NCBI GenBank assembly: GCA_945901665.1
Contig: CAMDLJ010000087.1
Span: 1 to 8,856 of the forward strand
DNA from: Bordetella parapertussis
GTDB taxonomy: Bacteria > Pseudomonadota > Gammaproteobacteria > Burkholderiales > Burkholderiaceae
Direction of reading: 5' to 3'
DNA: 8,856 nucleotides
In this document: piece by piece, positions 1 through 5,743 of the stretch
Numbering within the stretch: position 1 is the first letter of the stretch
Layout of the letters: each line of letters starts with the position of its first letter
Made by a program: the position numbers and the translations under genes
Notes under the pieces: model-generated
Seen by the model: only the letters and a program-made list of their open reading frames with translations
The model's database searches: none
Told to the model about the DNA's origin: nothing

Positions 1-674
1 CCGTAATCCATGGCCACCACACGGTCGGACAGGCTTCGGATCAAGCCCATGTCGTGTTCGATCAAAAGCATGGCCTTGACCTGGCTGCGCGCGGTCTGAA
101 TGTCTTGGATGAGGGCTTCGGTCTCGCCTTCGTTCATGCCGGCTGCAGGTTCATCGAGCAACAACAAGGACGGGTAGCCGGCCAAGGCGCGTGCAATTTC
201 CAAGCGCCGTGCTTCGCCATATGACAAGGACTGGGCCGAGACATCGGCTTGGTGCGACAGGTGCATGGTTTGCAGCCAGTGCATGGCTTCGTCCACCGCT
301 TTGCGCCTTTGGCCAAAGCCCCAAAAGGCCGACCAGGGGTGGGCGGCATAGGTTTTGTTGGCGACCATCACGTTTTCCAGCACGGTCATGCGTTTGAACA
401 AGCGGATGTTTTGAAAGGTGCGCCCAATCCCCAAGCGGCCAATCTCGTGCAAAGAGCGTCCCACCAGGTCGTGGCCCATGAAGTCCATTTGCCCGCTGTC
501 GGCCCGGTAAAACCCGGTGATGGTGTTGATCAAGGCGGTTTTGCCCGCGCCGTTGGGGCCGATCAGACCCAGGATTTCGCCCTCGGTGATGTGCAGGTCA
601 ATGCCATTCAGGGCGTGGATGCCACCGAAGTGTTTGGACAAATTGGCAATCGACAGGACGTGCGTGGCTTGCAT
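1..674 (-). CDS. livG: Branched-chain amino acid-type (HAAT) ABC transporter, ATP-binding protein LivG, 3' part missing
   Basis: One of the two cytoplasmic ATPases that would power the LivH/LivM permease. The frame is open to the left edge and gives 224 complete residues. Visible motifs: Walker A GPNGAGKT (about residues 39-46), Q-loop in GRTFQNIRLF (about 85-94), ABC signature LSYGEARRLEIARAL, Walker B LLLLDEPAAGMN, and the switch histidine in LLIEHDM. The long insert between Q-loop and signature is typical of LivG rather than LivF. ATG at 674 is chosen because AGGGG (681-685) lies 6 nt upstream; an in-frame ATG at 692 would overlap livM and has no ribosome site. The gene starts one base after the livM stop (TGA-C-ATG), so translational coupling is likely. 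Two small deviations: Ala follows GKT in Walker A, where Thr or Ser is common, and the signature has EARR where EQRR or QQRR is usual. The true substrate need not be an amino acid. Confidence 0.95.
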   Translation of the reverse strand, partial: MQATHVLSIANLSKHFGGIHALNGIDLHITEGEILGLIGPNGAGKTALINTITGFYRADSGQMDFMGHDLVGRSLHEIGRLGIGRTFQNIRLFKRMTVLENVMVANKTYAAHPWSAFWGFGQRRKAVDEAMHWLQTMHLSHQADVSAQSLSYGEARRLEIARALAGYPSLLLLDEPAAGMNEGETEALIQDIQTARSQVKAMLLIEHDMGLIRSLSDRVVAMDY

Positions 675-675
675 G

Positions 676-1518
676 TCAAACCCCTGGCGCATGGTGTGCA
701 CGACCGTGTTTGGACAAAGCGGTACGGGGTCGAAATGAGAGCAAACCATCGGGCCTGAACAACAGCAGCACCAAGATGGCAGCACCAAACACCGTGGGGC
801 GCCAATCGGCCAAAAAGCGGATGTACTCGGGCAGCAAGGTCATGATGGCTGCACCCAAAATGGCACCGTACAAGTTGTTCACGCCACCGAGCACCAGGTA
901 CAGCACCACATAAATGGACAGCGTGACATCAAAGTTCTCAGGCCGCACAAAACTCATGTAATGGCCATACAGCATGCCGGCGACTGCGGCAATGGCGGCA
1001 CCAGCAGAAAAGCCGATCAAGCGGATGGCGGTGACATTGATGCCCAAAGCCGCGGCCACCCGGTCGTCTTCGCGCACCGCGTCAAACACCCGTTGCAAGG
1101 GGCTGATGGACAACAACCACAGGGCGATGCCAATCAGCACCACGGCAACGGCTGCCTTGGGCAAATCGCCACCTTTCATGCCACCAAAGCCGCCAATGCC
1201 ACCCAAAAAATCCATGTTTTCCAGCAGCACACGGATGCAAAACGTCAGGCCCAAGGTGGCCAAGATCAAATAAATGCCACGCAAGCGCAATGCCGGGTAC
1301 CCCACCAAAGCGGCGATCAAAGCGGAAATCAGCGCCGCCAAACCGGTTGCGGGCAACATGGGCAGACCCATCTTGACAGTGAAGTAGCCTGATGCATAGC
1401 AACCCACGGCCATGAAGGCGCCTTGGGCAAACGACAGGCTGCCAGTGAGCAAGCTGACATAGACGCTCCAGGCCAGCAAGATATTGATGCAGGTGAAAAA
1501 AAGGTGGTCGGCGATCAC
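676..1518 (-). CDS. livM: HAAT-family ABC transporter permease LivM
   Basis: Inner-membrane permease, 280 residues, pairing with LivH to form the channel. It is almost wholly hydrophobic with many predicted membrane segments. Family landmarks are an N-terminal TGSLSFAQGAFMAVGCY stretch (about 25-41), the LRLRGIYLILATLGL segment (about 77-91) and the cytoplasmic EAA-like coupling loop REDDRVAAALGI (about 149-160) that contacts the ATPases. The frame is open much further upstream (to about 1947), but that extra part reads through livH and is rich in Arg, His and Gly, so it is a shadow. GTG at 1518 is chosen: it overlaps the livH stop as GTGA and has AGGAG (1527-1531) 8 nt upstream. The resulting protein is somewhat short for LivM, which often has extra N-terminal helices. 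It is translated in tight coupling with livH and livG. Confidence 0.93.
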   Translation of the reverse strand: MIADHLFFTCINILLAWSVYVSLLTGSLSFAQGAFMAVGCYASGYFTVKMGLPMLPATGLAALISALIAALVGYPALRLRGIYLILATLGLTFCIRVLLENMDFLGGIGGFGGMKGGDLPKAAVAVVLIGIALWLLSISPLQRVFDAVREDDRVAAALGINVTAIRLIGFSAGAAIAAVAGMLYGHYMSFVRPENFDVTLSIYVVLYLVLGGVNNLYGAILGAAIMTLLPEYIRFLADWRPTVFGAAILVLLLFRPDGLLSFRPRTALSKHGRAHHAPGV

Positions 1519-2399
1519 ACGCGTTGCTCCTGCCCGTGGTGGCCAGAGGCAAACAAACCCGCTGGTTTGAGCAACAAGGTGGCGATCATGGCCGCCCACA
1601 CAGTCAGTTCGCCCAAGCGCCCCAGCCCAAAGTGAAACATCAAGGCTTCGAGCACGCCAATGCCCAAACCGGCCAAGACCGCACCGCGCATGTCGCCCAT
1701 GCCGCCAATGGCCATCACCGCCAAAGCCTTGAGGCCAAAGGTCAGACCCAGATCGGGAGACACGGTGTCGGCGCGCAAGGCCAGCATCAAACCGGCAATG
1801 GACGCCAAACCAGAGGAGATGAAAAACACCACTTGGTTGACCCGCAACACATGCACGCCCAGCAAAGAAGCGTGGGCGGATGACTCGGCCACCGCTCGGA
1901 TTTGTCGCCCCATGCGGGTGTGTGCAATCACGTGGTGCAAGGCCCACATCAGCGCAAAGGTGATGGCCAATAAGACCATTTGCAGGTTTAAAAAATTCAC
2001 CCCCAGCAGGCCAAAACTTTCAGACAGCCAACCGGTCAAATTGGGCAGGCGCAGGGGCTCGGTGCCCCACACTTTGTGCACCAGGTCGGTCAAGATCAGC
2101 CCCAGCGCCAACGAGCTCAACGCCGCCGTGGTGCGGGCATCGCTGCCGACAAAGCGGCGAAATGCCATCCATTCGGTCAGCACCCCCAGCAAACCGCCCA
2201 CCACAAAGGCCATGGCAAACGCGCCAGCCACAGGCATGTGTGGCAAAGCCACCAGGCCCACGTAGCCGCCAAACATGAACACCTCGGGGTGGTTGAAGTT
2301 GAGCTTGTCGAGCACCCCAATGATCAGGGTGAAGCCAATGGCCACCAGGGCGTACATGGCGCCACTGACCAAGCCATTGACAATTTGTCCGGCCAGCAT
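1515..2399 (-). CDS. livH: HAAT-family ABC transporter permease LivH
   Basis: Inner-membrane permease partner of LivM, 294 residues, the normal LivH length. The N-terminus (NGLVSGAMYALVAIGFTLI, residues 8-26, then NFNHPEVFMFGGYVG, 34-48) is the characteristic LivH opening. The coupling loop is at about 165-181 (RQIRAVAESSAHASLLG), followed by further helices and the conserved KALAVMAIGGMGDMRGAVLAG stretch near 224-244, where GxG-S/D-xxGA is typical. The start ATG lies 23 bp after the monooxygenase stop; no strong Shine-Dalgarno sequence precedes it, so it may depend on translation of the upstream gene. No periplasmic binding protein (LivK) or LivF is seen inside the window; both may lie to the left of livG. 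Membership of the family is clear. Substrate is not: relatives carry amino acids, urea, short amides and aromatic acids. Confidence 0.95.
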   Translation of the reverse strand: MLAGQIVNGLVSGAMYALVAIGFTLIIGVLDKLNFNHPEVFMFGGYVGLVALPHMPVAGAFAMAFVVGGLLGVLTEWMAFRRFVGSDARTTAALSSLALGLILTDLVHKVWGTEPLRLPNLTGWLSESFGLLGVNFLNLQMVLLAITFALMWALHHVIAHTRMGRQIRAVAESSAHASLLGVHVLRVNQVVFFISSGLASIAGLMLALRADTVSPDLGLTFGLKALAVMAIGGMGDMRGAVLAGLGIGVLEALMFHFGLGRLGELTVWAAMIATLLLKPAGLFASGHHGQEQRV

Positions 2400-2422
2400 G
2401 TGTGATGGGTGCGTGCGCTAAA

Positions 2423-3592
2423 TCAAGCCAGGGCAACAGCAGGTTCGGTGCGCTTGAGCTTTTGGATGTGGGGCAGCACATCTTTGGCAAACATCTCCAT
2501 GCTGCGCTTGGTCAGGTCCTGCGGCAAGCTGCCAAAGTGCATCATGGTGAGCAGGTTGTCAAAGTGCATTTTGGACCAATGGTCCTCGAGCATTTGGCGC
2601 ACGGTGTTGGCGGTGCCGCAAACAAACATGCCCATCTCGATGGCTTTGTCAATGGTCAGCTCTTGCGACAGAGAGGCTTTGGCCTTCATCAGGTTTTTCA
2701 GTGAATCGCGCGATGTGTATCCCGGTGGCAATAGCATTTCGATGGGCATTTTGAGCAAGCGGTTGCGAAACAGCTCGAAATGCACTTTGGCTTCTTTGCG
2801 TGCTTGGTCATCGGTGTCAGAGACATACACCGGTACGGCCCAGCCCAATTGGCTGTCAGCGGCTTCGTAGCCGTAACCTTGCGCGGTGTCGCGGTAAGAC
2901 TGCAGGTATTTTTCGACCACAGCGGCCGGGCTGAAGGTTTGCAAGTAGGTGTAGCGGTGATCGGGCAAGGCGGCCCAGTCAATGGTTTCTTTGCTGCCTT
3001 GCGATGGCACCCAAATGGGCGGGTGTGGGTTTTGGAATGGACGGGGCCAGAGGTTCACATACTCTAAGTTGTAGTGACGACCGGTGAAGCTGAACGGCCC
3101 AGGGCGGGTCCAGGCTTGAACGATCAAGTCGTGGGCTTCATGGAAGCGGTCGTGCGAGATGGTCGGGTTGATGCCAAAGGTGTGGTACTCGGCACCAATG
3201 CCGCGCACAAAGCCGCTGATCAAACGCCCGCCGGTGATCACGTCGATCATGGCGTGCTCTTCGGCCACGGTGATGGGGTGTTCGCGCAAGGGAAGGGCAC
3301 TGCCCAAAATGGCGATCTTGACCTTTTTGGTGCGCCGCGCCAAGGCCGATGCCATGACAACGGGGGAAGGCATCAGGCCGTAGGCGGTTTGGTGGTGTTC
3401 GTTCACTGCCACGCCGTCAAAGCCCAGCACTTCACCGTATTCGAGTTCGTCGAGGTAGCGGTTGTAGAGCTGGTGGCCTTTGACCGGGTCAAAGTATTTG
3501 TTGGGCAGGTTGACCCAAACGGTTTCATGGTCTTTGGTGGCCTCGAAATCCAGATCGGCATACGACATCAGGTGAAACAAAATAACTTGCAT
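2423..3592 (-). CDS. Luciferase-like (LLM class) flavin-dependent monooxygenase
   Basis: A 389-residue cytoplasmic TIM-barrel oxygenase of the bacterial luciferase superfamily. Such enzymes take reduced FMN from a separate reductase and use O2 to oxidise a substrate; known reactions include Baeyer-Villiger oxygenation, desulfonation and ring or amide cleavage. Seen motifs: GFDGVAVNEHHQTAYG (58-72), with Glu-His-His at 65-67 near the flavin site; LREHPITVAEE (102-112); the DVITGGRLISGFVRG stretch (117-131), the usual 'D.xxGGR.xxG..RG' flavin-phosphate region; and PPIWVPSQGS (191-200). A long C-terminal part (about 270-389) resembles the insert and C-terminal extension of the larger LLM enzymes. 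ATG at 3592 has a strong AGGAG 8 nt upstream. The flavin reductase and hydrolase genes lie directly upstream, and permease genes downstream, so it probably acts as the oxygenase half of a two-component system. The substrate is unknown. Confidence 0.93.
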   Translation of the reverse strand: MQVILFHLMSYADLDFEATKDHETVWVNLPNKYFDPVKGHQLYNRYLDELEYGEVLGFDGVAVNEHHQTAYGLMPSPVVMASALARRTKKVKIAILGSALPLREHPITVAEEHAMIDVITGGRLISGFVRGIGAEYHTFGINPTISHDRFHEAHDLIVQAWTRPGPFSFTGRHYNLEYVNLWPRPFQNPHPPIWVPSQGSKETIDWAALPDHRYTYLQTFSPAAVVEKYLQSYRDTAQGYGYEAADSQLGWAVPVYVSDTDDQARKEAKVHFELFRNRLLKMPIEMLLPPGYTSRDSLKNLMKAKASLSQELTIDKAIEMGMFVCGTANTVRQMLEDHWSKMHFDNLLTMMHFGSLPQDLTKRSMEMFAKDVLPHIQKLKRTEPAVALA

Positions 3593-3600
3593 GGTTCAAG

Positions 3601-3605
3601 CTCCT
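3601..3605 (-). promoter_or_regulatory. Ribosome binding site of the monooxygenase gene, overlapping the hydrolase stop codon
   Basis: On the minus strand the sequence reads TAGGAG-CTTGAACC-ATG. The TAG stop of the upstream hydrolase (3604-3606) shares its AG with a strong AGGAG, 8 nt before the monooxygenase ATG. A ribosome ending the hydrolase sits on the next initiation site, which favours coupled translation and a matched amount of the two proteins. Confidence 0.75.
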
Positions 3606-4374
3606 AGGCAGCGTTGTGTTGGACGGCGGCGCAAAAAACGCCAGGGTGTTCGATTTGTGGCAAGTGACCGCACTGGTCGATCACTTGCAAATGGGCATGC
3701 GGCATGTGTGTTTTGAGCTTTTCGCCGCAGGCCAAGGGCATGATTTTGTCTTGTGCGCCCCACAGAATAGACACTGGCATTTTGACGCGGTGCAGCCACT
3801 TGTGCAAGCAGGGGTCGTGCAAACGCGGCTCCCAGGCCAGCAAGGCGGTGGTGTGGCGATTTTTAAGCCGAATGTTTTGGTCTTCTTCCGACAGCGGTAT
3901 GGCCAGCACCTTGTCGGCAAAGGCTTGGTTGTGAAACAAGTTGCGCGCCATCTGCTCAGGTGACCACAGAAAAATATCGCCTGGTGGGTCATTGGCCACG
4001 CGCACGCCGGCGGGCGCGCTCAGCAGCATGGACTTGACGCGGTGTGGTGCCCGTATGGCGATCTCCATGGCCAACCATCCACCCAAAGAACTGCCAACCA
4101 AATGCACCGCAGGCAATTGCAGGTGGTCTAGCAGGTCGAGGTAGTAGTAAGCCAAGTCGTGCATGTTTTCCAACCAAGGCGTTTCATCGGATTGGCCAAA
4201 CCCAGGGTGCTCAGGCACGATCAAGTCAAAGCTTTGGGCCAGGGTTTCCATGAAGGGTTGGACCATGGCCGCGCCATCGGCGCCGTGCAAATAAATCATC
4301 GGCGTGCCTTGGCCTTTGCGGCGAATGCGCACCCGGCAATCGTTGATCGTGATGAAGGTTTCTTGGAACGACAT
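3604..4374 (-). CDS. Alpha/beta-fold hydrolase, meta-cleavage-product-hydrolase-like
   Basis: A 256-residue cytoplasmic serine hydrolase. The oxyanion-side motif HG is at 30-31, the nucleophile elbow GSSLGG at 94-99 (Ser96), the acid in WGAQDKIMP (Asp209) and the base in CGHLPQIEHP (His237), so the triad is complete. A cap of about 65 residues (roughly 130-195) sits between strands, as in the MhpC/BphD type C-C bond hydrolases and related esterases or lactonases. It lies 18 bp after the flavin reductase and 11 bp before the monooxygenase gene, which suggests it hydrolyses the monooxygenase product, for example an ester, lactone or 1,3-diketone. AAGG lies about 9 nt upstream of the ATG. The exact reaction cannot be fixed from sequence; no extradiol dioxygenase is present in the window to support a true meta-cleavage role. 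Confidence 0.92.
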   Translation of the reverse strand: MSFQETFITINDCRVRIRRKGQGTPMIYLHGADGAAMVQPFMETLAQSFDLIVPEHPGFGQSDETPWLENMHDLAYYYLDLLDHLQLPAVHLVGSSLGGWLAMEIAIRAPHRVKSMLLSAPAGVRVANDPPGDIFLWSPEQMARNLFHNQAFADKVLAIPLSEEDQNIRLKNRHTTALLAWEPRLHDPCLHKWLHRVKMPVSILWGAQDKIMPLACGEKLKTHMPHAHLQVIDQCGHLPQIEHPGVFCAAVQHNAA

Positions 4375-4392
4375 GGTGAAGGACCTTTTTGC

Positions 4393-4989
4393 CTAGGCAG
4401 TTGGTTGTGGCATGGCTTTGGCCTGCAAGCTGAAATGGGCGAACTGCACCACTTGTTGGGCCACGGTTTTGAGTTGGGCCGATACGGCTTCTTCGCGCAA
4501 CAGGCCATCGGGTCCAAACGGTTTGCTGCTGGAATTGATGGTGGCCGAATAGGGCGTGGGCCAGCCGCGCAAAGCATGCACGATCGAGCGCAGGGTGAAC
4601 AAGGTGGTGCCCATGGCTTGAATGCCCTCGGCGCAGACCACACAGCCCACAGCTCGGCCATCAAAGTAGGGCCGTTCGTCGCTGCGCATGTCTTCGGTGT
4701 AGTCCAGCGCATTTTTCAGCAAACCAGGGATAGAGCCGTGGTAACTGGGAGAGGCGATCACGATGCCGTCGGCTTCGCGCAGCAGTTGAACCAAGCGCTG
4801 CGCACTGGCGCTGCGGGTTTTAACCATCGGGTCGTAGGCGTCCATCACCAATTCGGTTGCGCACAACAAGGCGGTTCGGGCGCCGAGTGCTTCGGCATGG
4901 GCCAGGGTGGCGCGCAGGGCCAGCTCAGAGGTGGAGCCAGCGCGGGTGGTGCCGCCAATGCCAACGATGAAAGGTTGAGGAATGGTCAA
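4393..4989 (-). CDS. NAD(P)H-dependent FMN reductase (SsuE-like flavodoxin fold)
   Basis: A 198-residue flavoprotein, the size of SsuE-type reductases, expected to reduce FMN with NAD(P)H and pass it to the luciferase-like monooxygenase. The N-terminal strand and phosphate loop read VGIGGTTRAGSTSE (9-22), and the flavin-binding segment reads ADGIVIASPSYHGSIPGLLKNALDY (73-97), the standard 'SPxYxGSxxGxLKNxLD' motif of the NADPH-dependent FMN reductase family. It is the first gene of the operon. The start appears to be TTG at 4989: no ATG or GTG lies nearby in frame before the first beta strand, and AGGA (5000-5003) is 10 nt upstream. A TTG start after a spacer made only of T and A would be expected to give modest translation, apt for a reductase needed in less than stoichiometric amounts (inference). 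Confidence 0.93.
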   Translation of the reverse strand: MTIPQPFIVGIGGTTRAGSTSELALRATLAHAEALGARTALLCATELVMDAYDPMVKTRSASAQRLVQLLREADGIVIASPSYHGSIPGLLKNALDYTEDMRSDERPYFDGRAVGCVVCAEGIQAMGTTLFTLRSIVHALRGWPTPYSATINSSSKPFGPDGLLREEAVSAQLKTVAQQVVQFAHFSLQAKAMPQPTA

Positions 4990-4999
4990 AATAAAAAAA

Positions 5000-5003
5000 T
5001 CCT
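5000..5003 (-). promoter_or_regulatory. Ribosome binding site supporting a TTG start for the flavin reductase
   Basis: The minus strand reads AGGA, then a 10-nt spacer TTTTTTTATT, then TTG. It is the only purine-rich site near the start, and it decides in favour of TTG at 4989 because no ATG or GTG is available in frame. The spacer is slightly longer than ideal. Confidence 0.5.
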
Positions 5004-5060
5004 GCGGGTCGGGCGACGGGCTTGGGCTTTTGGCAACCAGCGAGCGTCAGCGTTTTAAAC

Positions 5061-5072
5061 TTTGCATGCAAA
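5061..5072. promoter_or_regulatory. Candidate MarR operator (perfect 12-bp palindrome TTTGCATGCAAA)
   Basis: TTTGCATGCAAA is a perfect palindrome. Allowing one mismatched pair, the symmetry spans 20 bp (5057-5076, AAAcTTTGCATGCAAAcTTT). The same stretch also contains a direct repeat, AAACTTTG at 5057-5064 and 5070-5077, with a 13-bp period. It lies about 14-25 nt downstream of the predicted start point of the operon, where a bound dimer would block the promoter. Length and symmetry suit a MarR-family dimer, and the regulator gene is adjacent. Assignment to this MarR is inference. Confidence 0.6.
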
Positions 5073-5091
5073 CTTTGAATGCGTTGGGCGC

Positions 5092-5120
5092 ATGTTACGA
5101 ACCGATATTTGCTTTGTCAA
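5092..5120 (-). promoter_or_regulatory. Sigma-70-type promoter of the flavin reductase-hydrolase-monooxygenase-liv operon
   Basis: Read on the minus strand: TTGACA (5115-5120, a perfect -35), a 17-bp spacer, and TAACAT (5092-5097, four of six matches to TATAAT). The predicted start point is near 5084-5085, an A on the minus strand. This is by far the best promoter match in the intergenic region and points at the six-gene operon. A strong core promoter with a downstream palindrome is typical of repressor-controlled genes. Confidence 0.72.
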
Positions 5121-5185
5121 CGCGAAGGGCCTGTCGTTTGTCTAGGGCTTACCCTTATTTTGCAGATGATTCAATGGGTTCAACA

Positions 5186-5197
5186 TATGCATGCTTA
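5186..5197. promoter_or_regulatory. Second GCATGC-centred element upstream of marR, candidate autoregulatory operator
   Basis: TATGCATGCTTA has the same TGCATGC core as the 5061-5072 palindrome, with partly symmetric A/T flanks (one mismatched pair at the third position). It overlaps CATATG and ATGCAT palindromes and is centred about 61 bp before the marR ATG, within likely promoter distance. Two sites serving both directions would suit MarR autorepression. It is weaker than the first site and may be chance. Confidence 0.4.
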
Positions 5198-5200
5198 GTT

Positions 5201-5215
5201 TGCACGATGTGTGCA
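5201..5215. repeat. Inverted repeat TGCAC-N5-GTGCA upstream of marR
   Basis: A short perfect inverted repeat, 5-bp arms around GATGT, just downstream of the second GCATGC element and 37 bp before the marR start. It may be a further half-site arrangement for the regulator or a small hairpin in the marR leader; arms are short, so function is uncertain. Confidence 0.3.
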
Positions 5216-5252
5216 CGCATGACGCAGCGCCATTTGGGGTGTTGACCCAACC

Positions 5253-5726
5253 ATGAAACTCAAAACATTCGAACAGTTTTACGCCACGCCCGGCCATTTG
5301 TTTCGCCGTGCGGGGCAGTTTGTCACGGCGACTTTTGAGGCCGAGATGGGCCATATTGGCATCACCGCCAGTCAGTTGTCAGCCATTTTGGCGGTGCACA
5401 TGCAGCCGGGCATGCAGCAGCGCGAACTCGCTGCTGCCCTGAGCTGGGACGAGGCCACCGTGGGCGGCATGGTCAGCCGCTTGGAGGCGCAAGGGTATTT
5501 GGAGCGGCGCAGCACCACCCGCTCACGCCGGGGACGAGAAATTTACATGACACCAGCGGGTGAAGACTTGTACCAACGCATTGAACCCCATGTGGCGGCC
5601 ATTCAGCGCCAGTTGCTCAAGCGACTCAAGGCCGATGAGCGCAAGCAACTGATCTACCTCATCAGCAAAGCCATGGGGGTGGGCGCGGCCCAATTTGACG
5701 CCCCACGCACAGACAAAAAAACCTGA
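5253..5726 (+). CDS. MarR-family transcriptional regulator
   Basis: A 157-residue winged-helix DNA-binding protein of usual MarR size. Helices at the N-terminus (about 1-55) form half of the dimer and ligand pocket. The DNA-binding part runs QRELAAALSWDEATVGGMVSRLEAQGYLERR (56-86), with the recognition helix around 67-80. The basic wing lies at 87-100 (STTRSRRGREIYMT) and is followed by PAGEDLY, matching the family's 'RRxxxxxLTxxG' region. The C-terminal helix (about 110-145) completes the dimer interface. It is transcribed away from the flavin reductase operon, so it probably represses that operon and itself until a pathway compound binds. Many MarR proteins next to aromatic catabolic genes respond to aromatic acids or their CoA esters, but the ligand here is not visible. 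Confidence 0.93.
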   Translation: MKLKTFEQFYATPGHLFRRAGQFVTATFEAEMGHIGITASQLSAILAVHMQPGMQQRELAAALSWDEATVGGMVSRLEAQGYLERRSTTRSRRGREIYMTPAGEDLYQRIEPHVAAIQRQLLKRLKADERKQLIYLISKAMGVGAAQFDAPRTDKKT

Positions 5727-5735
5727 TCGAAGGTT
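5715..5735 (-). terminator. Candidate intrinsic terminator of the Bug-hydrolase operon
   Basis: On the minus strand AACCT-TCGATC-AGGTT forms a 5-bp stem with a 6-nt loop and continues into a run of T (the A run 5715-5721 on the plus strand). It lies just beyond the hydrolase stop, inside the last codons of the convergent marR. The stem is short and A/T-rich, so efficiency is doubtful. A second hairpin, CAGCGT-N6-ACGCTG (5738-5755), sits directly next to it at the hydrolase 3' end and could add to the effect; it has no T run of its own. Confidence 0.4.
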
Positions 5736-5743
5736 GCCAGCGT

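Larger units (their letters stand above)
4990..5252. other. Divergent control region between the catabolic/transport operon and marR
   Basis: This 263-bp stretch has no convincing gene. It carries the minus-strand promoter and the palindromes listed separately. On the plus strand no strong sigma-70 promoter for marR was recognised; the best -35/-10 pairs around 5160-5190 are weak. The marR start itself has only a G-rich GGGGTG about 11 nt upstream as possible ribosome site. The predicted leader of the operon transcript is about 95 nt and ends in an A/T-rich run just before the TTG start; no obvious riboswitch or attenuator-type hairpin was seen. Confidence 0.7.

Noticed and set aside
249..758. 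169-codon plus-strand open frame
   Set aside because: It is the complement of livG, whose ATPase motifs are unambiguous.
1519..1947. N-terminal extension of LivM to 423 residues
   Set aside because: The extra part overlaps livH in another frame and is Arg/Gly/His-rich without membrane character; GTG at 1518 with AGGAG and a GTGA overlap is the better start.
3074..3607. 177-codon plus-strand open frame
   Set aside because: It is antisense to the N-terminal half of the monooxygenase and shows no domain.
3604..4374. Firm naming as a meta-cleavage hydrolase (MhpC/BphD)
   Set aside because: The fold and triad fit, but no extradiol dioxygenase or downstream hydratase/aldolase genes are visible, so only the broad family is claimed.
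3603..4400. CCTAGGCAG repeated at 3603-3611 and 4392-4400
   Set aside because: Both copies are simply gene ends with an Ala codon followed by TAG; nine bases in this setting are likely chance.
4159..5058. 299-codon plus-strand open frame
   Set aside because: It lies opposite the flavin reductase and hydrolase genes, is rich in His, Gln and Gly with no recognisable domain, and is a GC-driven shadow.
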